A DNA stretch of 53,465 bases, taken from positions 1 through 53,465 of the forward strand of contig JAZLBL010000025.1 of the NCBI GenBank assembly GCA_045613685.1, in the 5' to 3' direction. Below are positions 18,887-27,317 of this stretch, piece after piece. The first letter of the stretch is position 1, and the number at the start of each line of letters is the position of its first letter. Position numbers and translations under genes: made by a program. The notes under the pieces are model-generated. The model had not been told where the DNA came from, did not search any database, and saw only the letters and a list, made by a program, of their open reading frames with translations. This stretch comes from Fimenecus sp045613685. GTDB lineage: Bacteria; Bacillota; Clostridia; Oscillospirales; Acutalibacteraceae.

Positions 18887-19684
18887 ATGTCGTTAAAAAA
18901 CAAGAAACTTTTTCTCCTTGATATGGACGGAACAATATATGAGGGTGCTCGTCTTTTCGAATGTATTAATGAGTTTTTAGCACATATCGAGTCGGTTGGT
19001 GGTCAATATGTTTTCATCACTAACAACTCATCTCGTTCAGTTAAGGATTATGTTATAAAACTTTCAAAAATGGGTATCAAAGTTACCGAAGATAATTTCT
19101 TCACATCTTCTCAGGCAACTGCTCTTTATTTGAATGAGCATTTTGAAGGCAAGAATATTTATTGTATGGGCACTGCTTCAATGATTGAAGAAATGAAAAA
19201 GTTCGGTGTTAACATTACAACCAAAGCAGACGAAGATACTGATTGCATTTGTGTTGGTTATGATACTGAGCTTACATATAAAAAGTTGTGGGATGTTTCA
19301 TATCTTCTTCAAACAAAGAAAGACATTCCATATATCGCAACAAATCCTGATAGGGGATGTCCAACAGAATTCGGTCTTGTGCCTGACTGCTTTGCAATGT
19401 GCGAAGCAATTAACTATGCAACAGGTCGCAGACCACTTTATATCGGTAAACCTGATGGATTTATGATTGATTATTCTGTGAGTCGTTCACCTTTCACAAA
19501 AGAAGAAACAGTTGTAATCGGTGACAGACTTTATACAGATATCGCTTCAGGTGTGAATGCAGGTGTTGACACAATCTGTGTTCTCAGCGGCGAAAGCACA
19601 CAGGAAGATATTGACAATAGTGAAATCAAACCAACATATGTCTATAAAGACATCAAAGAAATTTTAGGTCTTTTACAGGGGTAA
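18887..19684 (+). CDS. HAD-superfamily IIA hydrolase (NagD-like phosphatase)
   Basis: A 265-residue phosphatase. Motif I is LLDMDGTIYEG (nucleophile Asp), motif II VFITNNSSRS, and motifs III/IV are IGKPDGFMID and VIGDRLYTDIASGVNAG. The cap lies between motifs II and III, the IIA layout of NagD and 4-nitrophenylphosphatases. It probably acts on a sugar or nucleotide phosphate; the substrate is not readable. The ATG at 18887 is preferred to the TTG at 18881, because AAAGGA (18873-18878) is 8 bases ahead of it. Confidence 0.87.
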   Translation: MSLKNKKLFLLDMDGTIYEGARLFECINEFLAHIESVGGQYVFITNNSSRSVKDYVIKLSKMGIKVTEDNFFTSSQATALYLNEHFEGKNIYCMGTASMIEEMKKFGVNITTKADEDTDCICVGYDTELTYKKLWDVSYLLQTKKDIPYIATNPDRGCPTEFGLVPDCFAMCEAINYATGRRPLYIGKPDGFMIDYSVSRSPFTKEETVVIGDRLYTDIASGVNAGVDTICVLSGESTQEDIDNSEIKPTYVYKDIKEILGLLQG

Positions 19685-19690
19685 AAAATT

Positions 19691-20245
19691 ATGCAATATG
19701 ATGCATTTGATGCAGGAATTGAATTAGGTGGACTTCGTAATCGTGACGATATCCGTTTGCTCATTTGCTATTTGTTAAAGAGTGTTGATGCACCAATGAC
19801 AAGACAGATGCTCAATGAAGCAATGCAAGAAGATGGTCTTGCAAACTATTTTGAAGTGGGTCAGGCGATTGAAGAACTTTTGAAAACCGGCAATATTACT
19901 GCAGATATTTTAGATATGGAAGAAGTTTTATCAGTAACAGATAAGGGTAGAGAAGCAGCAGAGCTTTTGCAGACATCCTTGCCAAAAACTGTTCGTGAAA
20001 AAGCAATTAACTCTGCAATCAGATTAGTTACTCGTGCAAAAATTGAACGTGAAAATAAAATCGAAGTAGAGAAGCATGATGATGGTGGATACACAATCAC
20101 ATTCACGCTTTTTGACAGAGGCACAGAGCTTATGAAACTCTCAATATATGTTGTTGATAGTATTCAACTCGAAACAGTTAAAAAGAATTTTATTGACGAC
20201 CCCGTTAAAGTTTATTCATCAATTATCACATCTCTTACTGTGTAA
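19691..20245 (+). CDS. DUF4364-family protein
   Basis: A 184-residue cytoplasmic protein found widely in Clostridia. The first half looks like a winged helix (IRLLICYLLKSVDAPMTRQMLNEAM..., then a VGQAIEELLKTGNI segment and a beta hairpin); the second half is a mixed alpha/beta region. A DNA-binding role is plausible but not established. The stop TAA shares its last base with the comF start ATG, so the two are translated together. Confidence 0.8.
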   Translation: MQYDAFDAGIELGGLRNRDDIRLLICYLLKSVDAPMTRQMLNEAMQEDGLANYFEVGQAIEELLKTGNITADILDMEEVLSVTDKGREAAELLQTSLPKTVREKAINSAIRLVTRAKIERENKIEVEKHDDGGYTITFTLFDRGTELMKLSIYVVDSIQLETVKKNFIDDPVKVYSSIITSLTV

Positions 20246-20961
20246 TGGGAAAAATTAAAGATACAATTCTTTGGTTGTTTCTCACTAATAAATGTACTTA
20301 TTGTGGTAAGCTTTTAAACAATGGAGAAACTCTGTGTGAGAATTGCAAAGAGCATTTGCCAAGAATTACAGGTGAGCGTTGTAAATATTGTGGTGCTGGC
20401 AAAGACAGATGTAAATGCAACAAACGCAAAATGAGATATGACGGAATAACTTCTCCATTTTATTATGAAGATGGTATTGCGGATGGCATAGCAAGGCTTA
20501 AATTCGGCGGAAAAGATTTTATGGCATATCACTTTGCAAAAGATATGGCGAAAGTGATTGAAAAGGACTTTTGTGATATAAGGTTTGATTATATAACATT
20601 TGTGCCCATATCATCGTTTCAAAAAAGGCACAGAGATTATAACCAAAGTGAATTGCTTGCAACAGAGCTTTCAAAAAATTTGTCATTGCCCATAAAAAAT
20701 GTTCTTGAAAAGATTTTTGATAACGATATTCAACATGAATCATCACAGAATAGGCGAAAGGGTAATGTGCTTGGCGTCTATGATGTGAGAGAAAAAGAAG
20801 ATGTTGTTGGCAAGACAATTTTACTGGTTGATGACATAAAAACAACAGGTGCAACACTTAATGAATGCGCAAAAATTATGAAAATTCGCGGTGCAGAAAA
20901 GGTTTATTGTGTAACCGTTGCATTGACGGGTAAAAAGGTATCAGAAAACCTTGATAAATAA
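20245..20961 (+). CDS. comF: ComF-family phosphoribosyltransferase-like protein
   Basis: A 238-residue ComF protein, needed for DNA uptake in competent bacteria. The N-terminal zinc finger has CTYCGKLL, CENC and CKYCGAGKDRCKC. The C-terminal phosphoribosyltransferase fold has the PRPP loop ILLVDDIKTTGATLNEC and an upstream NQSELLA segment. Length fits the family. No other competence genes are in the window. It overlaps the DUF4364 gene by one base. Confidence 0.9.
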   Translation: MGKIKDTILWLFLTNKCTYCGKLLNNGETLCENCKEHLPRITGERCKYCGAGKDRCKCNKRKMRYDGITSPFYYEDGIADGIARLKFGGKDFMAYHFAKDMAKVIEKDFCDIRFDYITFVPISSFQKRHRDYNQSELLATELSKNLSLPIKNVLEKIFDNDIQHESSQNRRKGNVLGVYDVREKEDVVGKTILLVDDIKTTGATLNECAKIMKIRGAEKVYCVTVALTGKKVSENLDK

Positions 20962-20989
20962 GTAAATAATCTTAAAGGAGAATATATAA

Positions 20990-23692
20990 ATGTCTAAGGA
21001 ACTTGAAAAACAGTATAATCCGAAGAATGTTGAAGACAGAATATATAAAGACTGGCTCGACAACAAATATTTCCACGCAAAGCGTGAAGAAGGTAAAAAG
21101 ACTTACACTATTGTAATTCCACCACCAAACATTACAGGTCAGCTTCATATGGGCCATGCTCTTGATAACACATTGCAAGATATTCTCATCCGTTATCACA
21201 GAATGGCTGGTTATGACACACTTTGGCTTCCTGGTACTGACCACGCATCTATTGCTACTGAAGCAAAAATCGTTGAAACAATGAGAGCTGAAGGCATCAC
21301 AAAAGACGATTTAGGTCGTGATGGTTTCTTAGAACGTGCTTGGGACTGGAAAAAACAGTATGGTGGCAGAATTATTGAACAGTTAAAGAAACTTGGTTCA
21401 TCTTGCGACTGGGACAGAGAAAGATTTACTCTTGACGAAGGTTGTAGCAAAGCTGTTAACGAAGTTTTCGTTCGTCTTTATGAAAAAGATTTAATCTATC
21501 GTGGTAACCGTATGGTTAACTGGTGCCCTTGCTGTAACACATCAATTTCTGACGCAGAAGTTGAATATGAAGAGCAGGATGGTTTCTTCTGGCATCTTCT
21601 TTATACAGTTAAAGAAACAGGCGAGCAACTTGAACTTGCTACAACTCGTCCTGAAACAATGCTTGGTGATACAGCTGTTGCTATCAACGCAGAAGACGAA
21701 AGATATAAGCATCTTCATGGTTGCCATGTAATCTTGCCACTTCTTAATAAAGAAATCCCAATCGTGTGTGATGAACACGCTGACATGACAAAGGGTACAG
21801 GTGTTGTTAAAATCACTCCTGCTCATGACCCTAACGACTTTGAAGTAGGTCAAAGACACAATCTTCCAATCGTTCGCACATTCACTTATGATGGTCATCT
21901 TACAGGTGCTGAGGATAAGAGAATTGCAGATGAGCTTATCGCAAGCGGCCGTGCTACAGAAAATGAACCTGAAGTTCTTGACTGTGGCAAATATGCTGGT
22001 ATGACAACAATGGAAGCAAGAAAAGCAATGCTCGCAGACCTCAGAGCAGGTGGATATCTTAAAGAAGAAGAGCCACGCAAACACGAAGTTGGTACTTGCT
22101 ATCGTTGTCATAACAATATCGAACCAATGGTTTCAAAACAGTGGTTTGTTCGTATGGTTCCACTTGCAAAGCCTGCTATTGAAGCAGTAGAAAAAGGCGA
22201 AACAAAGTTTATTCCTGAGAGATTCACAAAGAATTATCTCAACTGGATGAATGGTACTCGTGACTGGTGTATTTCACGTCAGCTCTGGTGGGGACACAGA
22301 ATTCCTGCTTGGTACTGTGACGACTGTGGTGAAATGGTTGTTACAAAGGATGCGGTTTGCACTTGTCCAAAATGTGGTAGCAAAAATATCCGTCAGGATG
22401 AAGATACACTTGATACATGGTTCTCATCAGCACTCTGGCCATTCTCAACACTTGGTTGGCCTGACCAAACAGAAGATTTGAAACACTATTACCCAACAAA
22501 CACACTCGTAACAGGTTACGATATTATTGGTTTCTGGGTATCTCGTATGATTTTCTCTGCTCTTGAATATACAGGACAAGTTCCATTTGATACAGTTCTT
22601 ATTCACGGTCTTGTTCGTGATGCTCAGGGTAGAAAAATGTCAAAATCATTGGGCAATGGTATTGACCCACTTGAAATTATCGACCAGTATGGTGCTGACG
22701 CATTGAGATTTACTCTTGCAACAGGTAACAGCCCAGGAAACGATATGCGTTTTTCTGACGAAAAGGTTGAAGCAAGCCGTAACTTTGCTAATAAGATTTG
22801 GAATGCTGCTCGTTTCATTCTTATGAACCTTGATGAAAACGAATATGCACCATATGTTCCAAAGAACCTTGCTATCGAAGATAAGTGGATTTTATCTAAA
22901 TACAACGACCTTGTTAAGGATGTTACAGATTCTCTTGAAAAGTTTGAACTTGGTCTTGCAGTACAGAAACTTTATGACTTTATCTGGGACGTATTCTGCG
23001 ACTGGTATATCGAAATCGCAAAAATCCGTCTTAATGGTGAGTGTGCTACTGCAAAGGCTACTGTTAAAGCAGTTCTCGTTTATGTAATGTCAAATACTCT
23101 TAAACTCTTACATCCATTTATGCCATTTATTACAGAAGAAATCTGGCAGACACTTCCACACGATGGTGACTCAATTATGATTTCTGAATGGCCAGTATTT
23201 ACAGACGACCTTTCATTCAAGGCTGACGAAGCTGAAATGGAAAGAGTTATGACAGCAATCAAGGCTGTTCGTAACCGCCGTGCAGAAATGAATGTTCCAC
23301 CATCAAAGAAAGCAAAAATTTTCATTGAAACATCTTATGAAAACACATTCTCTGAAGGTGCAAACTTCTTTGTAAGACTTGCATCAGCAAGTGAAGTTGA
23401 AATTGTTAAGGGTTATGAAAACGACGAAGCTGTTGCCATAATCACAGAAGACGCAAGACTCTTTATTCCACTTGATGAACTTGTTGACTTCAAGGCAGAA
23501 CTTGAAAGACTCGAAAAGGAAAAAGCAGGAGTGCTTAAAGAAATCGCATTTGTTTCAGGCAAACTCAACAACGAAAAATTCGTTGCAAAAGCACCTGAAG
23601 CACTCGTTAACGAGCAGAGAGAAAAACTTGCTAAATACACAGAAAAACTCAATATGCTCGAAGAAAGCATAGCGAAGATAAGTAATAAGTAA
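20990..23692 (+). CDS. valS: Valyl-tRNA synthetase
   Basis: Charges tRNA(Val). A class I synthetase of 900 residues, normal size. The HIGH motif appears as PPPNITGQLHMGHALDN near residue 45, the editing domain (CP1) in the first half with TTRPETMLGDTAVAI, KMSKS as GRKMSKSLGNGIDP near residue 545, and the C-terminal coiled-coil arm in the last 70 residues. The strong ribosome site AAAGGAGAA precedes the ATG. Only 28 bases separate it from comF, so it has no T-box leader and is read from the operon promoter. A GC-rich hairpin repeat follows directly. Confidence 0.98.
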   Translation: MSKELEKQYNPKNVEDRIYKDWLDNKYFHAKREEGKKTYTIVIPPPNITGQLHMGHALDNTLQDILIRYHRMAGYDTLWLPGTDHASIATEAKIVETMRAEGITKDDLGRDGFLERAWDWKKQYGGRIIEQLKKLGSSCDWDRERFTLDEGCSKAVNEVFVRLYEKDLIYRGNRMVNWCPCCNTSISDAEVEYEEQDGFFWHLLYTVKETGEQLELATTRPETMLGDTAVAINAEDERYKHLHGCHVILPLLNKEIPIVCDEHADMTKGTGVVKITPAHDPNDFEVGQRHNLPIVRTFTYDGHLTGAEDKRIADELIASGRATENEPEVLDCGKYAGMTTMEARKAMLADLRAGGYLKEEEPRKHEVGTCYRCHNNIEPMVSKQWFVRMVPLAKPAIEAVEKGETKFIPERFTKNYLNWMNGTRDWCISRQLWWGHRIPAWYCDDCGEMVVTKDAVCTCPKCGSKNIRQDEDTLDTWFSSALWPFSTLGWPDQTEDLKHYYPTNTLVTGYDIIGFWVSRMIFSALEYTGQVPFDTVLIHGLVRDAQGRKMSKSLGNGIDPLEIIDQYGADALRFTLATGNSPGNDMRFSDEKVEASRNFANKIWNAARFILMNLDENEYAPYVPKNLAIEDKWILSKYNDLVKDVTDSLEKFELGLAVQKLYDFIWDVFCDWYIEIAKIRLNGECATAKATVKAVLVYVMSNTLKLLHPFMPFITEEIWQTLPHDGDSIMISEWPVFTDDLSFKADEAEMERVMTAIKAVRNRRAEMNVPPSKKAKIFIETSYENTFSEGANFFVRLASASEVEIVKGYENDEAVAIITEDARLFIPLDELVDFKAELERLEKEKAGVLKEIAFVSGKLNNEKFVAKAPEALVNEQREKLAKYTEKLNMLEESIAKISNK

Positions 23693-23696
23693 ATCA

Positions 23697-23724
23697 TGTA
23701 GGGGCGGGTCTCTGTGCCCGCCCG
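23697..23724. repeat. Left copy of GC-rich 28-base inverted repeat
   Basis: TGTAGGGGCGGGTCTC is followed by T-GTGCCCGCCCG. Inside it GGGCGGG (23702-23708) pairs with CCCGCCC (23717-23723). It is the reverse complement of 24019-24046 with one mismatch. With GAATTTTTT after it, this copy may also act as the valS terminator. Its GC content is far above the surroundings. Confidence 0.85.
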
Positions 23725-23751
23725 AATTTTTTATAGAAAGGGGCTAATTAA

Positions 23752-24015
23752 ATGAAAAACATTCAAATTTCTGTTCCTAAGTATAATGATTGTATTCAAC
23801 TTAACTGGGAAGAAGATTTTAAAATTAAAGTTTCTAATGATTGTGATGCTTTAATGATTGAAGCAAATAAGGGAGGACTAGTGTCTTTAGCACGCCATTT
23901 GTTATTGTTAGCCCAAGAAGATGTGCCGAATGGTTCGCATATACATCTAGATGAATTTAATTCTCTTGAAGATAATTCTATCGGATTGATATTATCAAAA
24001 AGGGAAGATTTGTGA
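23752..24015 (+). CDS. Imm32-like immunity protein, orphan
   Basis: A small 87-residue protein. The block GLVSLARHLLLLAQEDVPNGSHIHLDE in its second half resembles the Imm32 immunity family, which is found beside polymorphic toxins. No toxin gene lies nearby. A good ribosome site (GAAAGGGG) precedes the ATG. The gene is more A/T-rich than its neighbours and is enclosed by two inverted GC-rich 28-base repeats, so it may be a mobile cassette. The family call is from memory of the motif and needs a profile search; the reading frame itself is well supported. Confidence 0.7.
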   Translation: MKNIQISVPKYNDCIQLNWEEDFKIKVSNDCDALMIEANKGGLVSLARHLLLLAQEDVPNGSHIHLDEFNSLEDNSIGLILSKREDL

Positions 24016-24018
24016 TTG

Positions 24019-24046
24019 CGGGCGGGCACGGAGACCCGCCCCTACA
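24019..24046. repeat. Right copy of GC-rich 28-base inverted repeat
   Basis: CGGGCGGGCACGGAGACCCGCCCCTACA, that is CGGGCGGGCACGG followed by AGACCCGCCCCTACA. It is the inverted copy of 23697-23724 and matches it at 27 of 28 positions. It starts 3 bases after the stop codon of the immunity gene. Confidence 0.85.
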
Positions 24047-24080
24047 AAGTTTGCTAAAAATATAAATAAGACAATAAAAA

Positions 24081-24107
24081 AAGGAATTCTCAATTTGAGA
24101 ATTCCTT
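24081..24107. terminator. Bidirectional intrinsic terminator
   Basis: AAGGAATTCTCAA pairs with TTGAGAATTCCTT around one T, with A-rich and T-rich flanks on the two sides. It lies between the immunity gene and the convergent nucleotidyltransferase gene. Confidence 0.85.
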
Positions 24108-24123
24108 TTTTGTTGTCTTTTGA

Positions 24124-24831
24124 TTATTTTAAAAAACTTTCTGCTTCTTCTAAATCTTCAATTGTGTTTATATTGAACTCTCTTTTTGCAATGTTGAGTG
24201 CTAATCCACGATAACCGGTTTCAGTTAAATAATTGAATGAGTCACACAAGTCTTTCAGCTCAATATGTGATTTAATAATTTCAAGAGTTTTAGGACTAAA
24301 AACAGTAAATCCTGTACCCTTAATATTGTTTGTTACAATCTGTGGTTTTTCAATACATTTTATAAGTTTTGATTCACTGTCTGTCTCAACAGAAAAATTA
24401 TTTTTGATTTTCTCTGCATCTTCTTCAAAAGTGATTCCACAATAAAAATCAAAATCACTTTGAATTGCTTTTTTGATTTCTGCTATCTTCAAATTTATGA
24501 AAATCTCATCGGATAACTGCAAAATTACCGTTTCATCACACTCCATAACATTCAGTGCTTCAACAAATGCATTCATAAGTCCGTTTTGCTCTTGTTGGTT
24601 GACATAGTGAAGATTTATGCCTTTATACTCGTTGCCGACAACGGTTTTAATTAAATCGCCTTCTTTGCCGACAACAATATAAGCGGTGTCAACTTCAAGT
24701 TGGACCAAATTATCAAGAGCATAGGTTATTAAACTTTTTTCATTAACTTCTGTTAATGGTTTGCAACGCTCGTCATTGCTACTGCTTTTTAAACGCTTGC
24801 CGTCCCCAGCAGCCAATATTATACCAACCAT
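24124..24831 (-). CDS. Nucleotidyltransferase (sugar-1-phosphate NTP transferase type)
   Basis: A 235-residue protein with the NTP-transferase fold. The N-terminal signature is GIILAAGDGKRLKSS...KPLTEV, with the conserved Lys in KPL; then a DNLVQLEVDTAYIVVG segment. It would activate a sugar phosphate with a nucleotide. The family mostly handles mannose-, glucose- or choline-phosphates; the substrate is unknown. It is the last gene of a reverse operon with a GT2 and two radical SAM proteins, so it likely supplies an activated donor for the same product. Confidence 0.8.
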   Translation of the reverse strand: MVGIILAAGDGKRLKSSSNDERCKPLTEVNEKSLITYALDNLVQLEVDTAYIVVGKEGDLIKTVVGNEYKGINLHYVNQQEQNGLMNAFVEALNVMECDETVILQLSDEIFINLKIAEIKKAIQSDFDFYCGITFEEDAEKIKNNFSVETDSESKLIKCIEKPQIVTNNIKGTGFTVFSPKTLEIIKSHIELKDLCDSFNYLTETGYRGLALNIAKREFNINTIEDLEEAESFLK

Positions 24832-24881
24832 AAAGTTTCCAACCCCTTTCTGCTCTTGTAATTATTCAAATGTAAAAAGCA

Positions 24882-25817
24882 TTAATAATTAATTCGTTTT
24901 TCTTCAATAATAATCGGTTTTTCACCATTGTTGCGAGGTAATGAAATAAGATGTTCTGCACAGAAAGAAATCATCAACAATAAAAGACCTAAGAAAATGA
25001 AAACTAATCTTAATATAATACTGCTGATTGCTTCGTTAAGAGATAAGTCGAAGATGTTTGGTATGCAAAAAATAAAAAGTTCAAGAATGGTTAAAACCAT
25101 TGCAATTATAGAAACCCAGATTACTCGTCTAGGCAAAACCTTTGAAGCATTTACAATACCACAAACTGCGAAATCATAATATTTTGATAGTGTGAATTTG
25201 CTCTTGCCCTTTTTTCGCTTTTCCTGAAGATAATATATGTATTCAAAAGAAGAGCCGTATTCATAAATAAGTCCACGAAGGAAGGGCTCATTTGTATTGA
25301 TTTTTTTAAGAATATCAATAAAGCTTTTATCAAACAATTCGAACTCAGTTGCGTGAGGAACCATTTTAACACCGAAAATATTATTAATAACCCAATAGAA
25401 TAAAGTTCGGATGAAATAAACGAACTTATTCTCTTTGCTTTGGTTTTTAACACCGAAAACAATTTGAACGCCCTTTTCCCATTTTTCAATAAATTTTGGA
25501 ATTTCTTCAGGCGGATTCTGCAAATCGGCATGTAAAATTACGGCACAATCGCCCTTTGCCTGTTGGAAACAGTAAAAAGTACCTTTTGCATAACCGAAAT
25601 TCTTTGAATAAAAAACTGCTTTGATATGTTTGTCTTTGTTGCAAAGCTCTTCTATTTTTTCTTTTGAACCGTCTGTAGAGCCGTCATCAAAAAAAACGAT
25701 TTCGTAATCGTATTGTGGGAGAGTTTGCATTACTGTTGTTGTGCGCTCATACAACTCGTCAAGGGTATCGCGCTCATTGTAGCTAGGAACGACAATTGAA
25801 ATTAGTTTTTTACTCAT
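24882..25817 (-). CDS. Polyprenyl-phosphate glycosyltransferase (GT2, DPM1/ArnC-like)
   Basis: A 311-residue membrane GT2. N-terminal IVVPSYNERDTLDELYE, then FFDDGSTDGSKEKIEE, FSKNFGYAKG-like segment and HADLQNPPEEIP (DxD-type). Two hydrophobic helices near residues 225-300 match the DPM1/GtrB/ArnC class, which load a sugar on undecaprenyl or dolichyl phosphate. The ATG at 25817 is preferred to GTG at 25826, since AAGGTG lies about 6 bases upstream of it. It follows the radical SAM gene with a 10-base gap. The divergent GT-C-like protein at 28912 could use the lipid-linked sugar made here. Confidence 0.85.
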   Translation of the reverse strand: MSKKLISIVVPSYNERDTLDELYERTTTVMQTLPQYDYEIVFFDDGSTDGSKEKIEELCNKDKHIKAVFYSKNFGYAKGTFYCFQQAKGDCAVILHADLQNPPEEIPKFIEKWEKGVQIVFGVKNQSKENKFVYFIRTLFYWVINNIFGVKMVPHATEFELFDKSFIDILKKINTNEPFLRGLIYEYGSSFEYIYYLQEKRKKGKSKFTLSKYYDFAVCGIVNASKVLPRRVIWVSIIAMVLTILELFIFCIPNIFDLSLNEAISSIILRLVFIFLGLLLLMISFCAEHLISLPRNNGEKPIIIEEKRINY

Positions 25818-25827
25818 TTTTGTCACC

Positions 25828-27306
25828 TTAATCGTATGTTTTATCTAAATCGTATTTCTTAATAATCTTTGGATATGCGTGTGAATACCAGAAAACATAT
25901 AAGAATTCATTCAAAGCCTTAAAGCCATCAATAAAAAAGCTTATAGGTCCTTTGAGTGAAATTGAGTGAAGACCATTGATAATAGTTTCTTTTGCAAATT
26001 CAAATGCTCCATGTTCCTGTAAAGCGCCCTTGTTTGAAAAACTCTTCCACATATACCAGCTTCTTATTACCTTTAAATCAACATCAGGAACAGCAGATAA
26101 ATTCTGACCAATATGCTCTGTTGCAACAACTTTACCCATATCCTTAAGGCGTTTTGGTGGATGATATGAGCCATCTGCAATAACCTTATCGTAAAGTTCA
26201 GTGCCAGGTAATGGTGTAAAATGGAATACTGGTGTAAGATTTGCCTTAATTGTATTAAGAAGCTTTACCGTGTAACGCAATTGTTCTACGGTTTCTCCTG
26301 GGAATCCCACAATAAAGGAAGCCACAGTTGTGATACCAAGTTTATTAAGTGCTTCAAAGGTAGGCGCAATTTTGCTATAATCGATGTTTTTGTGTACAAT
26401 TTTCTGCATTTCAGGAGAGCCTGTTTCTACACCAAATAAAATCCAACGACATCCAGCATCATACATCATCTTGAAATCATCTTCATCAAGAAGTCCGATT
26501 CGCATTTCAATTCCCCAATGGAAATCAAGACCCATATCATGAACACGCTGACAAAAATCGACAACATCGCTTTTTTTTATACACCAAAGCTCATCAGAGA
26601 AATAAATACCGTCAACACCATGATTGTCAACAAGATATTTAACTTCCTGTAAAACAATGTCGTTTGGTCTTTTCCTGTGAGTGCTCTTGTGGAATGATTG
26701 ATTTGAACAGAAAGCACATCTGCAAGGACATCCCTTTGAAGAATAAACATACATCATCTTTTTACAGCCAAGATAATTTTGTAAATACTTCGGAGTATCA
26801 ATCAATGTGTAATCTGCTACAGGCAAATCACCAAGATTTATAAATTCTCTGCAATCAGTAATAACTGTTTTGCCATCTCGTTTGTATGCAAGACCTTTAA
26901 TATTATCAATACTCTTACCATCGCGAAGGGCATCCATTATCTCAAGCCAGGTGAACTCGCCTTCACCATAGGAAATATAGTCAACATAGCCAGATGCTAA
27001 AACTTCTTCAATCTGCATTGAAGGCATCTGCCCACCCCAGATAACTGGAACTCCCTTTTCTTTTGCACATTCAGATACTTTTATAGCATCCTTAACACCT
27101 CTTGATGACATAAGTGAAATGCCGATAATATCAGGTTTAAAATCGTCGATAACCTTTGATATGCTTCTTTTTTTTACACTTCTGTCCTCAAAAAGCACTT
27201 CGTGACCATTGTTTTTAACATAAGTTGCTATTGAGAGAAGTCCCATAGGATTTGAAAGGGCTCTTGTATAATATCCGACAGACGGATTTACAAATAAAAC
27301 TTTCAT
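25828..27306 (-). CDS. B12-binding-domain radical SAM protein
   Basis: A 492-residue class B-type radical SAM protein. Residues 1-140 form a cobalamin-binding-like Rossmann domain (KVLFVNPSVGYYTRALSNPMGLLSIATYV, then PDIIGISLMSS and WGGQMPS). The cobalt-ligating DxHxxG motif is absent, which is common in this class. The radical SAM cysteine motif is SSKGCPCRCAFCSN near residue 195 (CxxxCxxC). Such enzymes methylate or rearrange unreactive carbons in lipids and small molecules; the reaction here is unknown. It is the second gene of the operon, 11 bases after the other radical SAM gene. Confidence 0.87.
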   Translation of the reverse strand: MKVLFVNPSVGYYTRALSNPMGLLSIATYVKNNGHEVLFEDRSVKKRSISKVIDDFKPDIIGISLMSSRGVKDAIKVSECAKEKGVPVIWGGQMPSMQIEEVLASGYVDYISYGEGEFTWLEIMDALRDGKSIDNIKGLAYKRDGKTVITDCREFINLGDLPVADYTLIDTPKYLQNYLGCKKMMYVYSSKGCPCRCAFCSNQSFHKSTHRKRPNDIVLQEVKYLVDNHGVDGIYFSDELWCIKKSDVVDFCQRVHDMGLDFHWGIEMRIGLLDEDDFKMMYDAGCRWILFGVETGSPEMQKIVHKNIDYSKIAPTFEALNKLGITTVASFIVGFPGETVEQLRYTVKLLNTIKANLTPVFHFTPLPGTELYDKVIADGSYHPPKRLKDMGKVVATEHIGQNLSAVPDVDLKVIRSWYMWKSFSNKGALQEHGAFEFAKETIINGLHSISLKGPISFFIDGFKALNEFLYVFWYSHAYPKIIKKYDLDKTYD

Positions 27307-27317
27307 TAATTTCTACC

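Noticed and set aside
20962..20989. A T-box leader for valS
   Set aside because: Only 28 bases separate comF from valS, too short for a T-box, and they hold just the ribosome site.
23697..23724. The left GC-rich repeat as only the valS terminator
   Set aside because: It does have a T run, but the inverted second copy after the next gene lacks one. A simple terminator does not explain the pair.
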